A stretch of 64,000 nt of DNA from Ixodes scapularis (taxonomy: Eukaryota; Arthropoda; Arachnida; Ixodida; Ixodidae): NCBI RefSeq assembly GCF_016920785.2, contig NW_024609846.1, forward strand, positions 109,172,831 to 109,236,830. Direction: 5' to 3'. How positions within the stretch are numbered: the stretch's first letter is position 1; each line of letters starts with the position of its first letter. Under the pieces are notes generated by a model. It saw only the letters and a list, made by a program, of their open reading frames with translations. It did not search any database and was not told where the DNA came from. The translations under genes and the position numbers were made by a program. Shown piece by piece: positions 1-10,680 of the stretch.

Positions 1-344
1 GATACTATACAAGCCCTAGATCTTCGCAACCTAGGGACAGCGTTGCGCTGTCTCCACGCTCAGGTCAAAGGACTAGATTCCCCATTGGGGCGAGATGTAT
101 CGACAAACGATGTACTGCATAATGCCGGTGTAGCGCACAGCCCTCTAGAAAAAGTCCAGCAGCGGCCCTCGTCGTGGGAGGAGAGTCTACGTGCTGCTGT
201 AGGGGAACCAAGTTCCGCATCACGGATCTCTCCGAAGAGTGGTCCTCCTCATATCGGAGATCGACAAGTTGCTGCTGGAATAGCCACACTTCAAACATAT
301 TCCAAGATCACTGATCGCTGACTAGAAGCATCTTTTTGTTTCCG

Positions 345-1180
345 AGCTTGATCACGCCAAAGGTTACATACACAAGGTAAAAGTCCGTCTCTCTGTTACA
401 CCAACCAGTACAATGCAAATTGCGACGTCTTCAGTTTACGCTTCGCAAGGAAGTTTCAGACGAGCTTAAACGCCTTGAAGCAAATGACGTGATTGAACGT
501 ATTGACGCGTCTGAATGGGTGTTGCCAATCGTCGTAGTCAAGAAAAAGGATGGAAAAATTAGGATGTGCATAGATCTCAGGGAGCCAAACAAGGCAGATG
601 TTATTGACAGCTTTCCTCTACCACACACAGATGAACTGCTTAACTTCCTGGTTGGTGCAACCCACTTTTAAAAACTAGATCCGGCTTCTGCATACCGTCA
701 GGTAGAACTACACCCAGGTAGCAGAGACGTGACAGACTTTGTAACACATGAAGGCCTGTTGCGATTTAAGAGAGTATGTTTTGGCCTGGGCTTCTGCTTC
801 GGCCACATTCCAACAAATGATGTCTAGAATTTTACATGGCTGTGAAGGAGTGCTGTTCTACATAGGCGACCTCATTGTCTTTGGCAGATTGAGAGAGGAG
901 CATCTTGCTAATCTCCAAGCCGTTCTTCAGCGCATCTCCCATGCGGGGCTACGCTTGAATAACAAGTGCGTCTTTGATGTCAGAGAACTCGCTTTCTTGG
1001 GTCATCAAGTTAGCAGCCAGGGAATCGCTCCTCTCAAATAAGAAGTCGACACCATCAACCAGACACCAGTGCCAATGGACTGGTGGAATACTATACTGGG
1101 ACTGGTGGAATACTATTCAAGATTTATTCCCAGACTTGCGACCGAAATGGAACCACTTCGCCGGTTCCTGCCAGCTGACA
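345..1180 (+). pseudogene. gypsy reverse transcriptase remnant
   Basis: The 5' part reads as the RT fingers and palm: a KKKDGKIRMCIDLREPNK block near 536-590 and SFPLPHTDELL near 610-645. A stop follows at about 669, and the frame changes before the ATFQQMMSRILHGCEGV block near 805-860. The active site box reads YIGD at about 862-873, where the family has YIDD, so the first catalytic aspartate is replaced by glycine. AFLGHQVSSQGI (about 990-1030) and the connection block GLVEYYSRFIPRLATEMEPL (about 1097-1160) follow in another frame. With several stops, frame changes and a lost active site residue the copy is dead. Confidence 0.85.
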
Positions 1181-1370
1181 CGGAAGGTGGGATATCATTT
1201 GAAGAGGAGAGTGTGTCGTTCGTCTCTGCTTGCGTTACAAAAGAACAGCTGCAGAAAGCCACGACAGATGATGTCATCCTAAGTCAAGGGATTGACTCTG
1301 TAGTTTCATCCTGGCCGTCGCAGAAGTTTTTGTCCAACGACATTGTTTTTTTTCTCATGTTCGGGACGAA

Positions 1371-2745
1371 CTCTCAATTGTAGATAACTTCCTGATTAAA
1401 GGAAAAAATGTCCTAATTCCTACGACACTGAGAAATACACTGATTGAGATTGCTCATGAAGGCCATCCAGGAATGTCAGGACCAAGAGCCGGCTCCGAGA
1501 CCTCTAGTGGTGGCCTGCCAGGGATCGTCAAACCGAAAGTGTGATAAGAAGCTGCCCGATGTGCCAAGCGACACACAAACCTGTCAAAGCTTCACCAACA
1601 CCCTTGCAGCCAGTTCCACATCAGGAGCGGCCATGGGCCAAAGCCGCCATCGACATTGTCGGTTCATTTGAACAAGCAGAGCCAGCATGCCGGTATGCCA
1701 ACCAGTCTTGTTTAATATTTTTCTAAATGGCCAGAGGTTAAGTTCTGCCACGACGTGACAACCTTCGAATGATGGCATTTATGTCATCAGTCTTCACTCG
1801 GGAGGGTCATCCAGGTTGCCTCGTGTCAGACAACGGGCCACAGTTCACGTCACTACAGTTTAATGACTTCCTAAAAGACCGAGGCATAAACCACGTCTAC
1901 TTGTCGGAAAAATATTCGCAAGCCAATGGGCTCGTCAAAAGTTTCAATCGAGTACTGAAAAACTTCATTCAGCTCGCTGCCACTGAGAAGCGCCGTTTAC
2001 AGGACGCAGTCACCGACTACCTATGGGTGTACCGGTGTACCCCACATGCCACAACACGTCTGTCACCAGCGCGCCTCCTCCACGGAAAGAAACTGAAGAC
2101 GCGTCTCCATATCCTGGGTCTGTCACCTCGATAATTTCTTCGCAACCCAGTGAAGGAGATGAAACGTCTACGAGAACGAGTATGCCAACGGAAACAGTCA
2201 AGCAAGAAATACACTGACCAGCGACGAGGAGCCAACCGACCGACATTTGTTGTTGGTCAATTCGTTGGCTACCGGCTTCCAAAGAAAACGTGCTACGATT
2301 AGTGCACGTTCAGCGAGCCGTTGAAAATAGTCGAACAAGTTGGACGTTAGACCTTCCGCCTAGAGGACAGAGGAGCGTGGAACGTATCCAAGTTGACCGT
2401 TGCCGTTCCACCCGAGAAACAGTCGACGCCATCAAACACGTTTCAGCGTCGGCCATCCGGAAGCCTGACAGTTCGCTGGGTTCCTGAATCGCCTCCTGTC
2501 GCGTAGGACAGTCAGGTACCCGCCCAGTGTACGCCCTCAGGCGTTGTGTCAGGGGATTCAGCGGTCCAGCCTTACGGTGATCCGGACACTTCCGGTCGAA
2601 GATCCACCGGTCACAGGAATGCGCAGTGGAACGAAGGTGCAGCGGTTGCATCTAACACCGCCGCAACAGCGCCAGCAAATGAGACTGTTAGACGCTAGAC
2701 GAGAGCGGCGGAAACCTGCGAGGTTCGGAGATTCTGAGTGAATGT
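1371..2745 (+). pseudogene. gypsy integrase remnant
   Basis: The zinc-binding region shows HEGHPGMSGP near 1457-1490 and CPMCQATH near 1553-1578, matching the HHCC domain. The catalytic core follows in fragments: AIDIVGSF near 1645-1670, LVSDNGPQFTS near 1815-1855 and NGLVKSFNRVLKNF near 1925-1970. Where the family has glutamate in the NG-x(2)-E motif, this copy reads lysine, so the third catalytic residue is lost. YRCTPHATTRLSPARLLHG near 2027-2090 is the conserved tail of the core. A basic C-terminal end (RRERRKPARF near 2695-2730) closes the polyprotein before a TGA. Stops and frame changes separate the pieces. Confidence 0.83.
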
Positions 2746-3117
2746 TATGCATTTTAATGTTTTCTGTCACTGTATGTGATTATTTCTTGCTATTGGTCAC
2801 ACTCGTATCCAATAGATTCTTAGAACCGGCCCTGAATTTATTTTTGATAGTAATATTTAAAAATGCCTAATGTTTATAACGTTCCGTATCTTTTGTATAT
2901 GTCAATTGTTCTACAAAGCTTGCAATTACTGTGTTATATTATTCTGTACAAATCATAATTCCAGTTGAGGTTATTGTACATTTATTCATTCTTGTCTATC
3001 GTACTTTGTGTATTGCATTGAGTCCTATGTAATTTGAATTGCGTTTGTTTTGTGTCTACTGTTTTCTTTTCTCTCTCTCTTTTTCTTCTTCTCTTAACGG
3101 GAGGGGGGGGGGGGGTA

Positions 3118-3303
3118 TGTTGTTTTCTCACTTCTTATTTCATTGCCACATCTTTGCCACATCTAAATTCTCGGCCACTAGATGCCCCTTCGTCTTTCTC
3201 TTCTTCTGGAGCTCGTTCCTTGCGCCCTGAATAAACATCATTGTTCTGATGACGGCTGTTGAGTCACGACGTCCCTGGCGTTGTCTTCCGCTGGGACACG
3301 ACA
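3118..3303 (+). repeat. probable 3' LTR of the gypsy element
   Basis: The segment begins TGTTG directly after a long G tract (3101-3115) that fits a polypurine tract, and ends GACACGACA, giving TG...CA termini. It contains an AATAAA signal near 3231, as expected for the R region. The inferred length of about 186 bp is short but within the range for gypsy LTRs. The partner LTR lies outside the window, so the boundaries rest on the termini alone. Confidence 0.6.
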
Positions 3304-3344
3304 TTCACCACGGTTCATTTTGCCCAGCTGTTATAGATATGCAA

Positions 3345-3483
3345 ACGTTTTCGACGGAGATCCCTCTGGTTAGGAATGATTTAAAAAACTTCAACTTGAA
3401 ACTCTAACCAAGCTTTATTAAAAGCAAATATCCCAATGTTTTAAGACCAACTCGGTCCCTTGATCACGGACGACTGTCTTTGT
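3345..3483 (-). repeat. pseudo-LTR copy 1 (3' side of the Penelope-like ORF)
   Basis: It is a direct repeat of 5881-6018 with many substitutions and small indels. Shared landmarks on the plus strand are TTTTCGACGGA, TCTGGTTA, AACTTGAAACTCTAA and CTCGGTCCCTTGATCA. It lies downstream of the GIY-YIG domain on the minus strand. Confidence 0.75.
3437..3478 (-). ncRNA. hammerhead-ribozyme-like motif, degenerate (copy 1)
   Basis: On the minus strand the order is GTGATCA, a six-pair stem GGGACC/GGTCTT around the loop GAGTT, then AAAAC, at the place of the hammerhead order CUGAUGA, stem II, GAAA. Hammerheads are known in the pseudo-LTRs of Penelope-like elements. The first conserved C and the following G of the core appear exchanged (G3 and C8), which would keep the tertiary C3-G8 pair in swapped form. 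The GAAA box is mutated, so activity is unlikely. Stems I and III were not resolved. Confidence 0.35.
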
Positions 3484-3539
3484 CCCGCGGAACGACCTGC
3501 CCACGAACCCGAACACACCCGGATGCTCCCCGGATTATA

Positions 3540-3880
3540 CTTCTTAATTCCGAAACGTATCTGCTGAGAAGGTTCTCCATCGACCGGTTTACGTTTGCCA
3601 CGTGTGCATTAAATATGCCAGGACCCTAACAGAAGGCGCTTTCGCCAGTTTCTCTCCATTCCGATGATGGAGCTGTTGTCGAGGTCGATGGAGCGGTTTG
3701 TCTTCTCGACGTGTTCAGCCAGCGCGCGTCCCTCCACATTCTTCTTCACGATGTCGTAGCGGTGGCGCCGCAGGCGCTCTGAAGAGTTCTTCGTTTCCCC
3801 AACGTACGGCGCGGAGCAGTCAGCGCAGGGAATTTCGTAAACCAGTCCCTGTGTCCTCTCCCTCGGGGGGCGATCATTTG
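3540..3880 (-). pseudogene. GIY-YIG-type endonuclease domain of the Penelope-like element
   Basis: On the minus strand, 3860-3660 reads GLVYEIPCADC, APYVGETKNSSERLRRHR, then ALAEHVEKTNRSIDLDN. This is the Penelope GIY-YIG pattern, with the VYEIPC-x(2)-C and YVGET-x(6)-R cores and a following EH block. Further down, 3640-3550 gives NAHVANVNRSMENLLSRY, matching the end of the domain, after a stop. The endonuclease would nick target DNA to prime reverse transcription. The stop and the displaced frames make it non-functional. Confidence 0.75.
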
Positions 3881-4091
3881 GTAGAAGGAGATGGCCGCCG
3901 ATGGTCGAGACTCGCTTTTGTGAGACCGCTATGCCGTACTGTCGTAGTACTCGCCTTTCATGTGCCTTTCATGTAGGGTACACACAAGCGGGTGGGGGAG
4001 GGGCCGCGTCTTGGGTTGAAGGGGTGCGTCGAAGTTTCTTGATTGTGCTGTTTACAAATCTAGCTGGTTAGCCATTCTTCCGCAGGTCTTG

Positions 4092-4945
4092 TTAAACTGT
4101 TTCGATCTCTTTTCGGATGGTCTCCTTTGAGGAGCAGACCGTAATCGACCGTCTCACGAGTGTCGAAGTCACGGAAGACTTATGTATCCCAGGGTTGCTC
4201 GATGAAAACTCCAGGTATCGGCATGTGTCTGTCGGCTTCCTATATACATGGAAGCCAGGCGGCCGGACTTTCTTACTGCACAGTCGCCTGGGAATGGGAG
4301 ACATCCGCCTGACTCGTGTTCAATCGTGAATTGAATCGGTGGCTCGATAAAGTTTAGATGTGTGTGGAGACGGTCGATCTCACTTGTCTTTACAACACGA
4401 AACCAGTCACCGACATACCACAGGAAACACACGGGTCCTGGGGAGAAAGTGTCCAGGGCTTTTCTTTCGATCGCCTTCATTGTGTGGTTTGCCACAGTGA
4501 AGGAGACCGCAGCACCCATAGCCGTACCTCTGGTGCGTCTGTACACGCGGTCAGAAAAAGAAAAATAGGTGGTGATTAGACAGATTTCTAGTGGACGTCA
4601 AATCTCGTCCATTTCAAGGCACGTTCTTTCGGAGAGTGTCATGTCACACGAGAGGGCCGTCCGCGTAACAGACACAGCCACAGGCACAGGCACACTTGTA
4701 AAACGCGACACGACGTCGAAGGAGATAAGGCTCTCGTCGTCCCGCAGTTGGAGGCCCGATGTGAGCTCGATGAAGTGTCCAGAATTTAGGACGCAAGTGT
4801 CGGTTTTCCCAGTTAGTGGTGACAGCAGTCGGTGGAGATGGTTGGAAAACGCACGTAACGGAGACGTTGTGAAATCCACTATGGGTCGGAGGGGGATATC
4901 TGGCTTGTGCACCTTCGGCAGGCCATAAAAGGTCAGCACTGACAA
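4092..4945 (-). pseudogene. Penelope-like reverse transcriptase core remnant
   Basis: The signature YGLPKVHKPDIPLRPIVD lies at about 4927-4874, followed by SLISFDVVSRFTSVPV (the first catalytic Asp region). After a frame change the segment 4546-4169 gives the fingers and palm blocks, with PGPVCFLWYVGDWF near 4450-4400. The family active site box is YVDD; here it reads YVGD, so the first catalytic aspartate is glycine. The thumb follows (IQFTIEHESGG, then LASMYIGSRQTHADTWSFHR) and ends with SSNPGIHKSSVTSTLVRR near 4200-4145. The reading frame is interrupted at least twice. Confidence 0.82.
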
Positions 4946-5884
4946 GTTCCGGCAAATGAGAGGGAAGTGAAGGCCTTGGGACTCGGGATACCTATCAAAA
5001 ATCGCAGAGACCTTTTTGTTTAGACTTGCCTAAATCTTGGCAGTCGGGTCCTTTGGCAGAATCATGTATGCGTCAGTGTTAAGAAGCTGGAGCGCCTTCT
5101 CATCGTAGTCTGCGCGTTCGACCAGCACAGTTGTGTACCCCTTCTCGGCAGGGAGGACGACGAAGCTCTTTTCTACTCGCAACCTCTGAATGGCTGCTTT
5201 CACTTCCGGCGTGTGATTTAACTGCTCCCGTCGGTGCGCCTAAGACAGCACGCCGATGGCTTTGAGGCTGGCTTCTTCACGAATACAGGGGTCTAACTCA
5301 CGCAGGCCATATTCGAAAGCAGCTGCCATCGAAGCTATAGCCGGCGTTGTTTTGGTTAGGTTGGACTTTTTTTCCCTCGCCAAAACACTAGTCTTGGTAT
5401 CAGAGATTTCTCATAAAGACAGATTTTTGACGAACCTCTTGTTGGTCTCTTGTGAAACGCCGGGACGCAATTGGAGAGATACCTGCTTTTTCTGGGGTCC
5501 GAACCCCTTCTCTCAGCGGCCGACGTGGGAGCAGATCTGGCAAAGTCGTCGATGGCAGGAAAAAGGCTCCGGAGCACGGTATTTCAGTTGTCTCCGCAAA
5601 AAGAAAAGATCAAAATCCTTCTTCCTGGGAGTTTCCCGGCATTCTTGAATCCTAGAGTCGAGCAAACGACGTTCGGCCTGCTCGATGTTCCTGTGACCCA
5701 CGGTGGTGTGAACCAGGCGTTTCAGGCGGAGACTCTTCCGAATTAGCCGTAGTTCCTTGCAAGTCTTGCTGAACGTGTGGGGGGTTTTGACGGTAGAAAT
5801 ATAGCTGTAGAGGTGAACATAACGCCTGGCAAGCCGCACCACAACAGAACCGTAGTCATTAGAAAGAGACTTAAATGTAAACAT
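4946..5884 (-). pseudogene. Penelope-like ORF, N-terminal part
   Basis: Read from 5884 downwards, the segment is rich in Lys, Arg, Cys and His (CKELRLIRKSLRLKRLVHTT, then NIEQAERRLLDSRIQECRE), like the region upstream of the Penelope RT. Further on, near 5250-5040, another frame gives AAIQRLRVEKSFVVLPAEKG, TTVLVERADYDEKALQLL and AYMILPKDPTAK. This is the conserved first RT block of the family, which has an ILPADKG-like motif. The two parts lie in different frames with stops between them. Confidence 0.75.
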
Positions 5885-6018
5885 TTTCGACGGACATCCG
5901 TCTGGTTAAAAATGATTTAAAAAAACTTAAACTTGAAACTCTAAGCAAGCTTTGTTAAAAGCTAAAATCTCAACGTTTCGGGACACTCGGTCCCTTGATC
6001 ATGGGCGTCTGTTTTTTG
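5881..6018 (-). repeat. pseudo-LTR copy 2 (5' side of the Penelope-like ORF)
   Basis: It is a direct repeat of 3345-3483 in the same orientation, immediately upstream of the ORF on the minus strand. It carries the better preserved stem of the hammerhead-like motif and is followed at 6017 by three copies of a 12-mer. Confidence 0.75.
5971..6009 (-). ncRNA. hammerhead-ribozyme-like motif (copy 2)
   Basis: The minus strand reads ATGATCA, a perfect stem GGGAC/GTCCC around CGAGT, then GAAAC, so the GAAA box and stem II are intact. Position 3 is A instead of C and position 8 is C instead of G. The motif sits at the same place in the pseudo-LTR as copy 1. Catalysis cannot be judged from sequence. 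Confidence 0.4.
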
Positions 6019-6052
6019 CTTCTCAAAGTGCTTCTCAAAGTGCTTCTCAAAG
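6017..6052 (+). repeat. three tandem copies of the 12-mer TGCTTCTCAAAG
   Basis: The 12-mer occurs three times in perfect tandem at the outer edge of the upstream pseudo-LTR. Short tandem copies at the insertion end are compatible with slippage during target-primed reverse transcription. Confidence 0.85.
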
Positions 6053-6169
6053 TGCCACGACTGGAAGATCATCAGTCTGGTCTTCTTTTTCCATTGCACT
6101 GTTGCAGACAAGAATCGCTGCTTGCCGCCAACAGTTCACTATAATCTGAGGCGTCACCGAGCCGGACGC

Positions 6170-7280
6170 CCTCTTCAGCTTCTGGAGACACTACTTCGAA
6201 TCCAATGCTTGTGTTTCCGTATCTTCAGCACAAACGATTTCGTGTCGTACATGTTACTTCTGTGGTGGGCTTTAACCAACCGAATGATGCCTGTGTCCAA
6301 GGGCCGTATGTTGGCTATCACGTTGAGCGGAAGGGAGATCACTTTCAGGTCCTCACTTCGCCGGTATAAAGTGGCATGATGCATTACCAACTAAAGAAAC
6401 GTCTGTCCTCTTTTCAGGTTTCAAGAAAGGGTAAAATTCTGTCAAGAAGCTTTTAAATATCTTGCTTGTCATCCATGATTTCTTGTTTTCAATGTAGAAG
6501 CAGGAACAGTTTAAGTTAAACTTCTCCCCAAAACACCATGGTCGCTCCGCGTTCGCCAGAACAATCGGCCTCCACTTCCTTATGAATTTCGCTTGTGTTG
6601 CATAGTAATCGCGCCGGGATTATTTCTTTGCTTCGTTTCGCTCTAGACACATATACAGATTCAAAGGTTAATGGAGAGCTTATCTTGTGGAAAAGCCACT
6701 TTCATCAATGTATAAATGCCCCTGGAGAAGGCTTAGCGAATGCTTCTGCATGATAGTTCCAAACATCGGCAACGGCGGTTCGATCCTAGCTCTCAACTCC
6801 ATGAATACGGTGGCTTGAAATTCGATTTATTCCCTTGAACCTGTTGAACCTTTCCCTCGAGTAGTTCAAGTCTAGAATGCCTGTATGAGGTCGGGAAGAT
6901 GATGGATATTAAAATAACGTAAATTGAAGGGCATACGTAAAGGTGTTTTACTTTTGCTGCTGAATTCCCTAAGCACGATTACAACGAAAGTTTATCGTAT
7001 AAGACGTTATAGAGACACAGCTAGGGTGTTAAGTGAAACACTGATGACTCTATGTTTTAAAAGCTAATAGAAAATAGGTCCAGTAGGCGCCAAACTGTTT
7101 TGCCTTGTCTCGCAGCACCTCGTCGCTCACAACAGCACCCATAGAAAGCATTTTTATAAAGCATATGTTGACGGCTTTCTCCGGCTATTCGAACTCGGGT
7201 ACACGCTTTCGGCAAGAGTTGCCACTGGCTGTCACCAGGCTCATCCACTTCAATCGCATGAACTGTCAATGTCGCAAAAT
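6170..7280 (-). pseudogene. Tigger/pogo-like (CENP-B type) transposase remnant
   Basis: Read on the minus strand, 7160-7100 gives CFIKMLSMGAVVSDEVL followed by RDKAKQF, the second DNA-binding helix-turn-helix of CENP-B/Tigger proteins. Further on, 6690 gives ADESGFSTR (the first DDE aspartate in the family NADETG block), 6510-6450 gives ENKKSWMTSKIF, and 6380 gives GNASCHFIPAK, matching the family DNASCH block. The end, 6345-6250, reads VISLPLNVIANIRPLDTGII, the conserved LPPNTT-x(4)-QPLD block. At least three frame changes and several stops are present. The family makes a cut-and-paste transposase with TA target sites. Confidence 0.75.
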
Positions 7281-8522
7281 CAAAGCAAGTTTTTTTTTTG
7301 TTTTTTTGGCTTTAGTATTTTATTTAGCGCAAACTTGCGGAAAGTGCCTCAATTTTGATTTTCAATATGTTTGTTTAATTCAGCAGAAATGTATTTTGTT
7401 TGGGTTTGACACTTGGAATAATCTCTCATGGCTTTCGCTTCTCGCCTGACAATGTGTGCTCTGCCTTCCAAGTGATCAGGGGGATCTATAGAGGATATTG
7501 CTGTGAATCACTTCAATGACAAAAACTCCCCTTTTCCCCGTCATTTCTTTATCTAGGAAAAAATAGCTTTGTGAGGTAGAGCTTCTGTCCCGTTCCCCAA
7601 ACAGTGGCGAGGTCTAAGGTGAGGTGGCCCTGCAGCTTTAGAGTTCATTCTTTTTTGTTCCAGGTTGTAGGTCAGACGCAATCTCATACATGAAAGACAA
7701 AAAAAAATTTTTTTTGGTACACAATTGCTTTTGCAAGACCGGAAACACGCATACGGGTACACACTGTGACTTCTAGGATTCAATGATATCTTGGAGCCGT
7801 TCTTGGTTCTGTGGCGGGGCGGAAATGCCTGTATTTACCGAATTTGATCCCAAAATAGTCCTACATAAACCGGACTGCGGCATTGCATATAAACGTGGCA
7901 GAATTGCATGGTGAAAAATCGACCGCCACAAATTTCGTCCTTAAAAAAGGGTGGGGTTTATATCAACGAAACATTACGATATCTATTCTTATTGTGGGCA
8001 GGGGGAGGGGGTGCCAGGGTGTAACGCTCACTAGAAACCGCAAGTCGCGCTTGGACTTGCTTCGGAGCCGCACGCGGCTCCAGAGCGGCTCCTCTGCCGC
8101 CCTTTAACACAAAAATATGCTGCCCTATCTACGTCACCATCCATTTGTTGTTTACACTTGCAAAGGGGTTTTGCTAGCCGAGCTGCTGTTGTCGTGTTCC
8201 AATTCGGTTTTATAAACGTCGTGACAACGAGGGTGGAATCTCATAGATCACTCTTGTCAGACGTGTGGGTTCCCAATGAATTCAAATTAGAGCTTGTCTC
8301 ATTATCTCTCAAAATGGTTTAAGGACCGTTCAGTAATTATGATCATAGACCTACTAATAAAAAGGCAAGGTTCAGTACGGGTCTTTGACAAAAGGGGGAA
8401 TTTCCAGTGAGATTATGCCAGGTGAAATTTTGTCCGGTATTCGACCACACAATAAAAACAAGAACAACTACAACGTACAACCTCCATATTTTATAACATT
8501 ATCGTGCGTATGCCAACTGGCC
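7281..8522. other. no gene recognised
   Basis: This stretch holds T-rich runs near 7290-7310 and 7697-7716, a G-rich patch near 7998-8012 and a GC-rich palindromic patch near 8060-8100. The first few hundred bases may be non-coding ends of the Tigger element. Open frames here are short and without recognisable motifs. Confidence 0.5.
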
Positions 8523-8646
8523 GGTAGATCAGAGCCTTATCGCGGTGTGAAACCGCAGGTCAGCGAGATTATTTGCATGTGGCAGAAGGCACACGCCCAA
8601 ACTTGCTGAGTTGCTGTTTCACGCAGCGATAAGACGCTGATCTATC
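8523..8646. repeat. short inverted-repeat element (possible MITE)
   Basis: Two imperfect inverted arms of about 40 bp (8523-8562 and 8607-8646) share TAGATCAG, CTTATCGC and GTGAAAC blocks and flank a loop of about 44 bp. The right arm runs into a TCGATCGATCG palindrome. No flanking target duplication was identified. Confidence 0.6.
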
Positions 8647-9249
8647 GATCGATCGGCATTAGCGTGATATTGTAAAAACAACTTGAAGCTGCACGTCGCA
8701 ACTACGGGGCGCCCCGATCTCCAAGATTGTGGCCCCGGTGGATGTCCCAGCCGCTGCTCCGCCGCGTCATTTCGGTGGAGCACCGTTGACCCTTTGCATA
8801 CTCTATTTTTTTTCTTCAAGAAATATTCAAATTTTTTTTAATTTAATGCAGGCAATTTGCATTAAAGTAAGACGAACATATTTCCTCGAATTCCAGGTTC
8901 GGTATCTTGCTCTAAATCAAGACATAAAAATATTGTCAAATAAAAAAAAAAAAAAAAAAAAACATAGAGGCCGTAGGATTCGTCGTCAGATATGCCTTAG
9001 CATAAAACCAATGAAAAAAATTTCAGCCCTACCACTCTGGTTAAGAACGAAGAGCAGCGGAGCTGCAGCTTCTGTTCTCGGTGGTGGCGTTCCAGGCGAA
9101 CGATCGGCTCTTTTTTCGCAAGGGAATCTGCTGCGCTCAACGGCATTGTCACTTTAGGCGATAGCGACCTCGCGGCGGTTGCGGAAACAACCGCGCTGCT
9201 GCGCACATTGCCGCTCGTTCCGTTCCCGCTCTTCTTCCTCCCCCAAAAA
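8647..9249. other. no gene recognised; A tract
   Basis: It contains an A run of about 20 bases at 8942-8961, a possible trace of a retroposed 3' end. Open frames across it are low-complexity and unlike any family I know. Confidence 0.4.
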
Positions 9250-9415
9250 ATGTTGCCGACATCTATGAGCGACGGCAGCAACCAGTTGTCTGGTTGCCGA
9301 GACTGGAAAGCTTGTCGCAATCCATGAGCGACGGCGGCAAGCAGACAACCGGCAAACACAAAACTCTGGACAGCTACCGCAATCTATGAGCGACGCCGCC
9401 GGCAACCAGAGTGTT
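9250..9415. repeat. degenerate tandem repeat, about 60-bp unit, three copies
   Basis: The core ATCTATGAGCGACG (with ATCCATGAGC in the middle copy) occurs at 9261, 9320 and 9382. Each core is followed by a GCAAC-CAG or GCAAGCAG segment. Spacing is 59-62 bp. Confidence 0.6.
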
Positions 9416-10060
9416 CTGTCGAGCTCAGGTGTTGACATTTTTTGGTACCGGACACGATCCTGGGGAAGTTAGGCCTTAGCAGCTCCTCTGTAAACAAAAT
9501 GTTTTCTATCTTTTCTTCGGCCAAAGGGGACCTCCGCGACAAACCGATGTTGATTTAGAGAACGCTCACAAGCGACTGCTTTTTCTTTCTTCGCTCAATA
9601 AAGCGTTCTTCTTCTGTCAAATGGCAAAGACAATCGAGCAAACTGCCCAAGGTACATGAAGCAACAGGGTTGTTTTAGAATCTGCCGGAGGGCGCGCTAA
9701 ACAAGCATCGAAACCAAAACCCGAGTGACGCTCGTGCTCGGGCTTTAGTGTCCATAAAAGGAGGCACTACGGACACTCGTTATAAGTAGGAAAGTTGTTA
9801 AGAGCGACGCTGAGGAGAGTAGAGACGCCGAGCAGGGTCTTGGTGAGTGCCGAGATCATATAAGACGACTTTGGGAAGGTCATGCGAGGCGTCAACCTTT
9901 TCCTATTGTGATTCGCCTGTACAGTGCTCCGGTCTTGCTCCTCCAGTCATACTTGCGGCGCATGAGCCCAGGAGTTTGGATAGGCTATAGAGCGCAAGCA
10001 TGTGAACTGCGGTTTAATATATTTTAAAGCGATAATGTCGACGGTTTTGTTTGTTCAAGA
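9416..10060. other. no gene recognised; possible promoter or LTR remnant
   Basis: The only suggestive signals are a CATAAAAGG box near 9753 within a short inverted repeat (AGTGTCC ... GGACACT) and AATAAA near 9597. These could belong to an LTR or to a host promoter, but nothing decides. Confidence 0.3.
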
Positions 10061-10680
10061 GTGCAGCTCTTAGGCGCCCGCTTCCGGCTTGAACGCGTCA
10101 CCGTCGGCGTCGCCCTAACCGCGCGGTTAATACTGGGAAACGTCCCATAATGCACCGCGCCACGCGAAGTTTCGGCGCTGGGGTGAAATGTCACCGTGCC
10201 GAACGTCATGGTGATGTTTCGGTGGAAGTCACGTACCGAAACGTCGAGTGACGTCTCGGCTCCGCGCCGAAATGTCGCGTGACGTCGCGCGTTTTTCGCG
10301 TGAAAGAAGGAGGAGGGGAGAAGGAGGGAGTACGGAGGAGGAGGAGGGGCATACCCTCCCCTTACTTCCCTCCCCTCCTCCTCCTCAGGAGCTGCGCCCT
10401 AAATCGACGTTACAGGGAGTTGTATTCATCTTTCTTTCTTTTTTTCTCTTTTCATCCGAGCTAGTTGTAGTGCATCTGGAAAACTTTTTAAGTTTAGCGG
10501 CTCTAGTGATCCTGCTCGGTTTGGGGGGGAGAGTAAACCGGTCAGAAAGCAGGCATATCGTTTATTCTCACTTTTTAGTGCGCAGTTCTCTGGCTCCCGT
10601 TTCCGGCTTGAGTGCGTCGCCGTCGGCGTAACCGCGCGTTGCATTATGGGGAACGTTCCATGATGCAACGCGCGGGTGAC
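10061..10680 (+). repeat. two dispersed copies of a 100-bp repeat (10061-10160 and 10579-10680)
   Basis: Both copies share TTCCGGCTTGA, GCGTC, CCGTCGGCGT, ACCGCGCG and a TAATGCA/TGATGCA block near the end. They lie about 518 bp apart in the same orientation. The 10300-10580 segment between them is itself repeated at 15930-16310. Confidence 0.7.
10300..10580 (+). repeat. dispersed repeat family, copy 1
   Basis: It shares with 15930-16310 a long GA/TC-rich section (GAGGAGGAGGGGCA, then CTCCCCT), TTACAGGGAGTTGTA, GGAA-ACTTTTT, ACCGGTC-GAAAGC and CTTTTTA in the same order. It is probably a non-autonomous transposon of unknown class. Confidence 0.65.

Larger units (their letters stand above)
1..3303 (+). 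mobile_element. Ty3/gypsy LTR retrotransposon, 3' portion, decayed
   Basis: The pol order is reverse transcriptase, connection, integrase, then a G-rich polypurine tract and a short LTR, as in Ty3/gypsy elements. The element enters from outside the window, so gag, protease and the 5' LTR are not seen. The coding track is broken by stops and frame changes, and the RNase H segment between about 1200 and 1255 appears deleted. Positions 1-340 are probably the gag-pol linker or the protease region, but no clear motif is visible there. The copy cannot encode a working polyprotein. The class is secure; the exact family is not determined. Confidence 0.85.
3345..6018 (-). mobile_element. Penelope-like element with pseudo-LTRs
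   Basis: A minus-strand coding region with the Penelope reverse transcriptase and a C-terminal GIY-YIG-type endonuclease lies between two direct repeats of about 140 bp (3345-3483 and 5881-6018). Such direct repeats, called pseudo-LTRs, come from the partly tandem insertions typical of this retroelement class. The coding region is broken by several frameshifts and stops and one active site residue is changed, so the copy is inactive. Confidence 0.85.
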
